Shown one piece after another: positions 1-5,431 of a stretch of DNA of 7,380 nt. The notes beneath the pieces are model-generated. The model worked only from the letters and a program-made list of their open reading frames with translations. It ran no database searches and was not told the origin of the DNA. The first letter of the stretch is position 1. Every line of letters begins with the position of its first letter. The DNA is taken from the NCBI GenBank assembly GCA_026390045.1, contig JAPLGR010000632.1, positions 1-7,380 on the forward strand, given 5' to 3'. The position numbers and the translations under genes are program-made. The DNA is from Chloroflexota bacterium (GTDB taxonomy: Bacteria > Chloroflexota > Anaerolineae > Anaerolineales > E44-bin32).

Positions 1-361
1 GAGGGGTGGTAAAGCCCGCCTCCAGCAAGTGGAAGGCGTCGGTGCTCAACACCGCGCGCACGTTGTGGCCATCGAGCAGGGTGATGCTCGTGAAGCCCTG
101 CTTGGTGAGCTCGCGCTGGATGCCGAGCATGACCCGGCGCAGGATGCCCCGGCCCACTCCCAGCTCGGCCAGGATCCCGGGGCCCGCCCCGGGGAACCCG
201 TAGGGAATGGCCGGCAGGACGACCAGCGTTTCGGCCTTGAGCTTCTGGCCGGCGTCCTCCAGGTCATACGGCCTGGTCCCCAGCGGGATGACCAGCGTGG
301 CGTCACGCGGCAGCGCGGCGATCTCCGGATAGCTCAGATCGGCGTAGGCCACCGTCTTCAT
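1..361 (-). CDS. Creatininase-like protein, partial, apparently degenerate metal site
   Basis: The frame is open from ATG at 361 to the window's left edge (120 codons visible) and its C-terminus lies outside. The opening resembles creatininase/creatinine amidohydrolase-family proteins: an N-terminal 'Y.DLSYPEIAALP' element, a hydrophobic strand ending in 'VIPLGT', then 'LPAIPYGFPG', a helix, and 'QGFTSITLLDGHN' where the family has 'GF..+.+.NGHGGN'. Active members are metal-dependent hydrolases of cyclic or linear amides, with ligands in an E-x-H motif, a GTD motif and the NGH motif. Here the segment after PLGT reads RPYDLEDAGQ, is clearly shorter than usual, and has no E-x-H or GTD; only the NGH-type His (DGHN) remains. 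It is probably non-catalytic or altered in activity. The start at 361 is chosen because AGAGGGGAG lies 6 nt upstream; an in-frame ATG at 367 sits too close to that sequence. It is last of the visible minus-strand operon, 60 nt after the S9 peptidase. The family assignment is by eye. Confidence 0.6.
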   Translation of the reverse strand, partial: MKTVAYADLSYPEIAALPRDATLVIPLGTRPYDLEDAGQKLKAETLVVLPAIPYGFPGAGPGILAELGVGRGILRRVMLGIQRELTKQGFTSITLLDGHNVRAVLSTDAFHLLEAGFTTP

Positions 362-367
362 GGGCAT

Positions 368-376
368 CTCCCCTCT
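368..376 (-). promoter_or_regulatory. Shine-Dalgarno of the creatininase-like gene
   Basis: The minus strand reads AGAGGGGAG here, 6 nt before the ATG at 361. It decides between two in-frame ATGs (367 and 361) in favour of 361. Confidence 0.6.
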
Positions 377-421
377 AATGGACTGGCCGACCTCGACGGT
401 CGCAACTCGGGACCGGGCACA

Positions 422-2269
422 CTACATGAGGTACCAATCGACGAACCGTTCCATCAGCATGTAGAAGTCGAGCTGGTTCTTGCGCAGCAGCAAGCCGTGC
501 CCCTCATCGGGATAGGCCTTGTACTCAAAGGTCTTCTTCTCGCGCTTCAGCGCTTCGAGAAGCTCCTGCGACTGGAGCGGGTGAACGATCGGGTCGAGCA
601 GCCCGTGCACGATCAGCAGCGGCGCCTCGATGTTGGCGACCCGCATCACGGGCGATCCCACCCGGTAGCCGTTTCGATCGGCGGTCGGGTGTCCCATCAT
701 CCGCTCGAGATCCTCGCGCGTCCCGCGTTCGCCCTGCGCCCAGGAGGTCAGGATGTTGCAGTCGCCGTACTTGGCGATGCCGCAGGCGAACTTGCTCGGG
801 GGAGCCGTGGCCAGCGCGCACACGACGAGGTAGCTGCCGTAGCTGGCGCCGTAGATGGCCATGCGCTGGCCGTCAATGCCGCGGATCGCGGCCAGATAGT
901 CCGCGCCGTCAAGGCAGTCCCTCGTGTCGGCGACGCCCCACACGCCGTGGTTGGCGCGCTCGAACTCCAGCCCGTACCCGGTGCTGCCGCGGAAGTTCGG
1001 GGCGAGCCACGTGTATCCCTTGGCCACCATGTACTGAGCCCAGATGTCCCACTCGAGCGTGTACTGCGACGTCGGCCCGCCGTGCGGGTAGAGGATCGCC
1101 GCGCCGTTCGGCTTGCGCGGCCGGTACAGGATCGACGGGATCTCCAATCCGTCGAAGCTGCGATAGCGGACCAGCTCGGGTGAGACCAGGTCGAGCGCCG
1201 CCAGGCTGGGGGGATTGCTGAAGGTCAACTGCGTGACCTGATGCGTTTCCACATCAATGCGATACAGATCGGCCGGCGTGCGAGGGTCCTCGTACTCGAA
1301 GGTGACACTCCGTCCGTCGGGCAACCACTGCGGGCGCTGATGCACGCCGCCGCCGGAGCGCAGGTAGTCGATGCGGCCCTGGGCGACCGACACGATGGCC
1401 AGATCGATGGCGCCCTCCCGGTTGACGGTGCACGCCATCCGCGACGAATCGGGTGACCAGGCGTGCTCGCTGACGTCGTGACCGAGATGCGTGATCTGGC
1501 GCTCGCCGCCGGTGGACAGGTCGAGCACGAACAGCTCGTGAAAGCCGGGGCGCTCGGAGGTGAACGCGATGAAGCGCCCGTCCGGCGACCAGTCAGGCTC
1601 CGTGTCCTCCCGCGCGGGCGTTCCGGTGAGAGGCCGCACCATGCCGGTCTCCAGATCCGCCAGCATGATGTCGGTGCGGTCCAGATCATCGAGGGGCTGG
1701 TGAAGGTAGGCGACGTAACGGCCGTCGGGCGAGGCCTGTGGGCTGTGATCATGGCCGGGGCCCTCGCTGACGGGGCGCGGCCAGGACCCGTCCCGATCGG
1801 TCAACACAATGCGCGTCCGGTCGTCCCGCTCCACCGTCACGAGCAACTGGTAGTTGTCGGGCATCCAACGGGGCGTGTCGGCCAGGGTCGTGAAGCTGGT
1901 GACCTTGCGCGGCAAGCCGCCATCCACCGGGACGATCCAGACGTGATCGCGATCGGTGAAGGCGAGGTAGCGGCCGTCGGCGGACCATTGGGGAGCGTCG
2001 TCGTACCAGTATGGGCGCACCTCGCGGTCCGGCGTGACCCGCGAGGGCCAGCCGCCCGCCGTGGGCATGACGTATAAATTGGACGAATCCCCGCGGTCCC
2101 ACACGAAGGCCAGCCGATGTCCATCCGGCGACAGGCTGTGGCTGCGCGGGCGACCGACAGACGTGATGAGCGGAAGGCTCCAGCCAGGCGGAGCCTTGAT
2201 GTCGGGGCGCGTCTGCGCCGGCCAGCCGCTGCGTTCGTACAGACCCTTGCTCTCCAGCTCACGCAGCAT
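422..2269 (-). CDS. S9 (prolyl oligopeptidase) family serine peptidase
   Basis: This is a 615-residue serine peptidase, most like the acylaminoacyl-peptidase branch of S9, which releases N-terminal residues or acylated residues from short peptides. The N-terminal half is a beta-propeller with about seven TolB/WD40-like repeats marked by SPDGxxxAF motifs (SPDGHRLAF, SADGRYLAF, SPDGRYVAY, SPDGRFIAF and weaker ones). The C-terminal alpha/beta-hydrolase domain has the oxyanion motif HGGP (His396), RGSTGYG, and a triad of Ser476 in GASYGS, Asp559 in GLLDP and His591 in DEGHG, with the family's order and spacing. The last motif glycine is Ser (usual GxSxGG). No signal peptide or membrane segment is seen, so it is probably cytoplasmic. 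The start at 2269 is preferred over an in-frame ATG at 2314 because AGGAGGTGG lies just upstream of 2269, while the extra 15 residues are Gly/Ala-rich and lack a ribosome site. It is the second gene of the operon, 86 nt after the C45 gene. Confidence 0.93.
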   Translation of the reverse strand: MLRELESKGLYERSGWPAQTRPDIKAPPGWSLPLITSVGRPRSHSLSPDGHRLAFVWDRGDSSNLYVMPTAGGWPSRVTPDREVRPYWYDDAPQWSADGRYLAFTDRDHVWIVPVDGGLPRKVTSFTTLADTPRWMPDNYQLLVTVERDDRTRIVLTDRDGSWPRPVSEGPGHDHSPQASPDGRYVAYLHQPLDDLDRTDIMLADLETGMVRPLTGTPAREDTEPDWSPDGRFIAFTSERPGFHELFVLDLSTGGERQITHLGHDVSEHAWSPDSSRMACTVNREGAIDLAIVSVAQGRIDYLRSGGGVHQRPQWLPDGRSVTFEYEDPRTPADLYRIDVETHQVTQLTFSNPPSLAALDLVSPELVRYRSFDGLEIPSILYRPRKPNGAAILYPHGGPTSQYTLEWDIWAQYMVAKGYTWLAPNFRGSTGYGLEFERANHGVWGVADTRDCLDGADYLAAIRGIDGQRMAIYGASYGSYLVVCALATAPPSKFACGIAKYGDCNILTSWAQGERGTREDLERMMGHPTADRNGYRVGSPVMRVANIEAPLLIVHGLLDPIVHPLQSQELLEALKREKKTFEYKAYPDEGHGLLLRKNQLDFYMLMERFVDWYLM

Positions 2270-2273
2270 GGAC

Positions 2274-2282
2274 CCACCTCCT
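2274..2282 (-). promoter_or_regulatory. Strong Shine-Dalgarno of the S9 peptidase gene
   Basis: The minus strand reads AGGAGGTGG, with the AGGAGG core 7 nt from the ATG at 2269. This near-perfect site decides the start against the upstream in-frame ATG at 2314. Confidence 0.85.
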
Positions 2283-2355
2283 GCACCACCCGCGTGGCCC
2301 GCAGGTGTTGCCATCGGGGCGCGCCGCAGTTCGTGGCAGGCAAGCCCCCCGCATC

Positions 2356-3480
2356 TTAGGGCTCCAGAGTGTAGGCAAAGTATTCATTGCAGCACGGGGT
2401 GCCCCAGCAGACATGCATCGTCCGCGCGGACAGGTCGATGACCAGAGATGCGATGGTCTGCTGGCGGTCCAGCGGTGTGTCGTCCGCCACGATGTGGTTG
2501 CAGATGGACTGAGGGAAGTTGACGTGGTCGGCCAGGATCGCCTGGATGGTGAGCCTGTCGGCCGTGCCGCGCTGGGCGGCCATCAGGCGCCGGGCGCGGT
2601 TCATGCGGACGCTCGAGTTGACCAGGTCGCCGCGTGCCTTCTCGATGGCCTGCATGCGGGGATGCAGGTAGTGGTTGGCGTGCGCTTCCATCCCGTCATC
2701 GGAATGCAGCATCTCGAACGTGCGCGCCGAGACCTCAACGTTGTAGATCTCGCCGCTCTCGTGGGCGATCAGGTGGTTGTAGCCGCCGTCGCGCCGCCGG
2801 TTGCACGCGGCCCAGATGGCCTCGCTCAGCGTGCGGGCGGCCAGGACGCCCCGCGAGACCAGAATCCTCGGCACACCTACCCGGGCATCCCCCGGGTAGA
2901 CCGAATCGCAGCACTGCGCAATTCCGTAGGCGTTGAAGCCGATGTTGGGCAGCATCCCGCCGTAAGTGATCGCCAGATAGGCGGGCTCCTTCTCCGGCCG
3001 GGCATGGACTATGAAGACGTTGACGATGTCCTCCGGAATCCAGTCCTCGTTGTGGCCGATCAGGACCGAGCCGGTGGCCGTGACCTCGGGGCCCATGGCC
3101 AGGCTGGTGCAGCCCAGGTGGAGAGCATCGGACGTGATGGCCTCCATGCAGTTGAGAACCAGCACATCGTCGAACTTGACGCCAGCCCCTTCGGCGATGC
3201 CGCGCATCTCGTCTACATACTGGGGGGTGCTCTCCTCGGCGAAGGGCAGGTACTTGTGCGCATGCAGAATCGCCTCGTCCCAGTTGGCAATCCCTAGCTC
3301 CGCACGGGCCTCAACAAACAGGCGCTGATACATCTCGATCATCGAATGGACCTGCTGGGCCCGATCGCGCCCGAGCTGCAAGCCCATCTCGCCGTGTGAC
3401 CCTGCCACGCGGACCAGCGGCAAGCGCCCGGCTGGCGGGCGCAGTGTGGGGTCAGTCGTCTGGGATGCGGAGGCACTCAT
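2356..3480 (-). CDS. C45 family (acyl-CoA:6-APA acyltransferase-like) Ntn hydrolase
   Basis: This 374-residue protein belongs to the peptidase C45/AAT family, whose prototype is fungal isopenicillin N acyltransferase. Members are Ntn hydrolases made as proenzymes that cut themselves at a Gly-Cys bond, freeing an N-terminal Cys nucleophile that cleaves or transfers amide-linked acyl groups. Visible features are GSHGEMGLQLGR near residues 27-38, the cleavage site Gly123-Cys124 in LGCTSL, GHNEDW at 141-146, a GFNAYGIAQCCDS segment for the core sheet, and a C-terminal GTPCCNEYF motif. If cut, it would give chains of about 123 and 251 residues. There is no signal peptide, so it acts in the cytoplasm. 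The start at 3480 has AGGTGA close upstream. It begins the recognised part of the minus-strand operon, ahead of the S9 peptidase and the creatininase-like gene. Bacterial members are mostly uncharacterised; the substrate cannot be read from sequence, and beta-lactam acylation should not be assumed. Confidence 0.9.
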   Translation of the reverse strand: MSASASQTTDPTLRPPAGRLPLVRVAGSHGEMGLQLGRDRAQQVHSMIEMYQRLFVEARAELGIANWDEAILHAHKYLPFAEESTPQYVDEMRGIAEGAGVKFDDVLVLNCMEAITSDALHLGCTSLAMGPEVTATGSVLIGHNEDWIPEDIVNVFIVHARPEKEPAYLAITYGGMLPNIGFNAYGIAQCCDSVYPGDARVGVPRILVSRGVLAARTLSEAIWAACNRRRDGGYNHLIAHESGEIYNVEVSARTFEMLHSDDGMEAHANHYLHPRMQAIEKARGDLVNSSVRMNRARRLMAAQRGTADRLTIQAILADHVNFPQSICNHIVADDTPLDRQQTIASLVIDLSARTMHVCWGTPCCNEYFAYTLEP

Positions 3481-3483
3481 ACG

Positions 3484-3489
3484 TCACCT
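3484..3489 (-). promoter_or_regulatory. Shine-Dalgarno of the C45 gene
   Basis: The minus strand reads AGGTGA, 3 nt before the ATG at 3480 (AGG core 6 nt away). The spacing is short but usable, and it lies in the 11-nt gap after the stop of the doubtful upstream frame. Confidence 0.5.
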
Positions 3490-3491
3490 GT

Positions 3492-3833
3492 CTATGAGCC
3501 CGGCCGGGGGGCATGCCCCTCACGTGCGTCCCCGACCACAGCCTGGTATGCCATCCGGACCCACCGACGGATTCGTCTGCTAATGGCATGCGTGTGTCTC
3601 GTCAGATTGCCCGGCGCAAGGCGGTCTCTCAGGACTGCCCCGGCGCCCTCAATGAAGCGAAGGACTCGCTGCTTTCCAGGCGCCGAGTCGGCGCCCAGGA
3701 CGATCGTGGCTGCCGCCTGCCATGGCGAAAGGCCGGCAGGCATGAACCCTTGCGGTGGCTTCCCCAACCGAAGCCGGGTCTCCTGAGGATCGGTAGCCGG
3801 CCTGCCGCTCACGTGCCAATCTGGCCATGACAT
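3492..3833 (-). CDS. Doubtful 113-residue hypothetical protein
   Basis: This minus-strand frame runs from ATG 3833 to TAG at 3494-3492, only 11 nt before the C45 start, a spacing that would suit a first operon gene. The product is Arg- and Pro-rich, basic towards its C-terminus (SRRIRRWVRM), with one mildly hydrophobic stretch (QAAATIVLGA), and matches no family I recognise. Evidence against it: no good Shine-Dalgarno before the ATG, third codon positions less consistently G/C than in the neighbours, and a competing overlapping minus-strand frame (3924-3649) that looks equally plausible. It could be a small real gene, the remnant of a frameshifted gene, or chance. Confidence 0.2.
   Translation of the reverse strand: MSWPDWHVSGRPATDPQETRLRLGKPPQGFMPAGLSPWQAAATIVLGADSAPGKQRVLRFIEGAGAVLRDRLAPGNLTRHTHAISRRIRRWVRMAYQAVVGDAREGHAPRPGS
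3508..3519. repeat. 12-bp perfect palindrome upstream of the C45 gene
   Basis: GGGGCATGCCCC is its own reverse complement. It is overlapped at one end by the 10-bp palindrome CCCGGCCGGG (3499-3508) and followed one base later by CACGTG (3521-3526). The cluster ends 18 nt before the C45 start, so it could be an operator or a leader hairpin; GC-rich chance is also possible. Confidence 0.4.
3679..3695. repeat. Hairpin-capable inverted repeat
   Basis: GGCGCC at 3679-3684 and again at 3690-3695 flank a 5-base centre (GAGTC), giving a six-pair GC stem. No T-run follows on either strand, so it is not a typical intrinsic terminator. Confidence 0.3.
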
Positions 3834-3841
3834 GGCGTCCG

Positions 3842-3858
3842 GCCTCGGCGAGCGAGGC
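3842..3858. repeat. Hairpin-capable inverted repeat
   Basis: GCCTCG (3842-3847) and CGAGGC (3853-3858) flank the loop GCGAG. There is no adjacent T-run. A second short inverted repeat, GCCATG-A-CATGGC, sits 5 bases away at 3824-3836. Function unknown. Confidence 0.3.
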
Positions 3859-4121
3859 AGACATCAACCGGCAGGCTATGGCGGAAAGGCGGGATCCAGC
3901 CACGGTTGTCTCCAGGAAAGTCATCGGGGCGGGTGGGCCACCGTCCGCCCTGCCTGCCTCGGCCTACCGACGACAATCGCGGGTGGGCAGATTCTACACC
4001 GAACAGGCCTTGTCCCCGTCGCGCAAGGGTGATTCTGCCACCCGGGATGGGAAGGCTACCCCCAAGGCAGCACTTATGTGAAGACGGACTCCGGGGCAGA
4101 GCCTCATCAGAAGGGCACCAA

Positions 4122-4130
4122 TGCTAGAAT
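4122..4130 (+). promoter_or_regulatory. Extended -10 promoter of hemW, likely leaderless
   Basis: TGCTAGAAT contains a TGn extension (4122-4124) and a -10 hexamer TAGAAT (4125-4130). No good -35 is seen at 16-18 bp upstream, which an extended -10 can compensate. Seven bases (CGGGCAC) separate the hexamer from the ATG at 4138, so transcription would start at or next to the start codon. No Shine-Dalgarno precedes that ATG. Confidence 0.5.
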
Positions 4131-4137
4131 CGGGCAC

Positions 4138-5334
4138 ATGTTGGCTGGCGTCTACATCCACGTCCCATTCTGTCAAGTGCGGTGCTCGTACTGCGACTTC
4201 AACACGTATGCCGGGATTGGGGACATGATTCCGGCATACGCAGCTGCGGTATGCCGGGAAATCGAACTTGCGGCCCAGAGTGCTTCGCGGGCAGGTCTCG
4301 GGCCGGTGCAAGCGGATTCGGTCTACTTTGGCGGAGGCACGCCCTCGCTGCTCCCGGTCCGGCAGGTCGAGGCCATCGTCGAAACACTGCGCCGCAACCT
4401 GCTGGTCATCCCCACGGCCGAGATCACCATCGAGGCGAATCCCGGGACCGTCGACATCGATCGGCTCTCCGGGCTGCGTGCGCTGGGCGTCAACCGGCTG
4501 TCGTTCGGAGTGCAGTCGGCGCAGGCAGACGACTTGCGCCTGCTCGACCGGCTGCACTCGTTCGAGCAAGCGGTCCAGGCCGTGGCGTGGGCGCGGCAGG
4601 CCGGATTCGAGAACATCAACCTCGACCTGATCTACGGCATCATGGGTCAGTCTCTGACCAGTTGGCGGGACTCGCTGCGCCGCGCGCTTGAGCTGAACCC
4701 CGAGCACCTCTCGCTGTATGCGCTCACCGTCGAGAGCGAGACGCCGATGGACGCGAAAGTCCAGTCTGGCGAGCTGCCAATGCCGGATGCTGATCTGGCG
4801 GCCGACATGTACGAATGGGCCCGCGACGAACTCCAATCCGCAGGCTACCGGCACTACGAGATCTCCAACTGGGCGCGAGCCGATCCTCGAGATGAAGGCA
4901 CGACGCCTGCCTTTGCCTGCCGCCACAACTTGGGAACCTGGAGACTGCAGCCGTACCTCGGCCTGGGGGCTGGCGCGCATGGTTTCGTGCCTGGCTGGCG
5001 GTACTCCAATGTGCGTCATCCGGCGGAGTACGTCAGCCGTATTCACTCGGGTGACGCCCGGCCGTTTCCCTTCTCGGCGGCCGTGGCCGAAAGCCGCGCG
5101 GTGGATGTGAACATCGAGCGCAGGGAGATGCTCCTGCTTGGGCTGCGCCTTGTGGAAGAAGGAGTCGAGGCAAGCGCGTTCACGCAGCGCTTCGGGGTCA
5201 GCCTCGAGGCGGTCTTCGGGGAGGATCTGGCCGAGCTGGAAGGGCAGGGGTTGCTCGAGCGGGCTGGCGAAAGCGTCCGCCTGACACGCAAGGGACACCT
5301 GCTGGGCAATCGGGTCTTCCTGCACTTTGTCTGA
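4138..5334 (+). CDS. hemW: HemW, radical SAM heme chaperone
   Basis: This 398-residue radical SAM protein is of the HemW type, long misannotated as oxygen-independent coproporphyrinogen III oxidase. HemW binds heme and helps deliver it to haem proteins in the cytoplasm or at the inner membrane face. The 4Fe-4S motif is Cys12-x3-Cys16-x2-Cys19 in VPFCQVRCSYCDF; Phe21 occupies the place of HemN's fourth cysteine, favouring HemW. GGGTPS (65-70) is the SAM-binding glycine motif, and PYLGLGAGAHG follows the CRHNLGTW segment. That segment (His263-Trp268) replaces the family's HNxxYW heme-related motif with Thr at the Tyr position, and the loop before it (after EISNWA) looks about nine residues longer than usual. 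The start at ATG 4138 is chosen because HemW proteins begin just before this Y-I-H-x-P-F-C strand and a -10 box lies directly upstream. A GTG at 4078 would add 20 residues without family resemblance. Confidence 0.92.
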   Translation: MLAGVYIHVPFCQVRCSYCDFNTYAGIGDMIPAYAAAVCREIELAAQSASRAGLGPVQADSVYFGGGTPSLLPVRQVEAIVETLRRNLLVIPTAEITIEANPGTVDIDRLSGLRALGVNRLSFGVQSAQADDLRLLDRLHSFEQAVQAVAWARQAGFENINLDLIYGIMGQSLTSWRDSLRRALELNPEHLSLYALTVESETPMDAKVQSGELPMPDADLAADMYEWARDELQSAGYRHYEISNWARADPRDEGTTPAFACRHNLGTWRLQPYLGLGAGAHGFVPGWRYSNVRHPAEYVSRIHSGDARPFPFSAAVAESRAVDVNIERREMLLLGLRLVEEGVEASAFTQRFGVSLEAVFGEDLAELEGQGLLERAGESVRLTRKGHLLGNRVFLHFV

Positions 5335-5370
5335 AGTTCCAGAGCGGCGTCGTTTGGCAAGCCCCTGTCA

Positions 5371-5399
5371 TTGATTCACATAGGCCCTACGTCTATACT
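5371..5399 (+). promoter_or_regulatory. Sigma-70-type promoter of degV
   Basis: TTGATT (5371-5376) and TATACT (5394-5399) are separated by exactly 17 bp, close to the TTGACA/TATAAT consensus. The start of transcription is expected near A5407, giving a leader of about 25 nt. It lies in the 97-nt gap after hemW, so degV need not depend on hemW transcription. Confidence 0.7.
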
Positions 5400-5422
5400 C
5401 GGGCCCAATTCATCATCCATCC

Positions 5423-5427
5423 GAGGT
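5423..5427 (+). promoter_or_regulatory. Shine-Dalgarno of degV
   Basis: GAGGT lies 4 nt before the ATG at 5432, a short but plausible spacing that supports this start. Confidence 0.5.
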
Positions 5428-5431
5428 CATC

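Larger units (their letters stand above)
3481..4137. other. Long divergent intergenic interval without a confident gene
   Basis: About 650 bases lie between the leftward C45 gene and rightward hemW, in a window where other gaps are 54-97 nt. No recognisable protein domain, tRNA or structural RNA was found. Several short frames are open on both strands, as expected in GC-rich DNA. The interval contains palindromes near the C45 start (3499-3508, 3508-3519, 3521-3526), hairpin-capable repeats (3679-3695, 3824-3836, 3842-3858), a recurring word CGGCAGGC (3734-3741, inverted at 3800-3807, again at 3869-3876), and a leftward TAGAAT at 3996-3991. Promoters for both flanking transcription units must lie here unless the leftward unit begins with a gene inside the interval. 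It may be a decayed gene or a regulatory region. Confidence 0.6.

Noticed and set aside
29..1183. Long plus-strand open frame of 384 codons opposite the S9 peptidase and creatininase-like genes
   Set aside because: Its translation has no recognisable motif and is rich in Arg, Val, Gly and Asp, as expected for an antisense frame of GC-rich coding DNA; the opposite strand carries a clear S9 catalytic triad.
2270..2314. ATG at 2314 as the S9 peptidase start
   Set aside because: No ribosome site precedes it, and AGGAGGTGG sits just before the in-frame ATG at 2269.
2305..3297. Plus-strand open frame of 330 codons opposite the C45 gene
   Set aside because: No domain resemblance; the minus strand encodes an intact C45 protein with GCTS and HNEDW motifs.
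3912..3925. AGGAAAGTC, reminiscent of the conserved start of RNase P RNA
   Set aside because: Only this short string matches; the rest of the conserved core is missing and the space before hemW is too small.
4047..4078. CAAGGCAG string reminiscent of bacterial SRP RNA
   Set aside because: The hallmark GGAAGGAAGCAG loop and the complementary arm are absent.
4078..4137. GTG start at 4078 adding 20 residues to HemW
   Set aside because: The added residues do not resemble HemW, no good Shine-Dalgarno precedes the GTG, and a -10 box lies between it and ATG 4138.
3994..5325. Minus-strand open frame of 443 codons opposite hemW, longer than hemW itself
   Set aside because: It is an antisense shadow: the plus strand has the radical SAM CxxxCxxC, GGGTPS and GAGAHG motifs of HemW.
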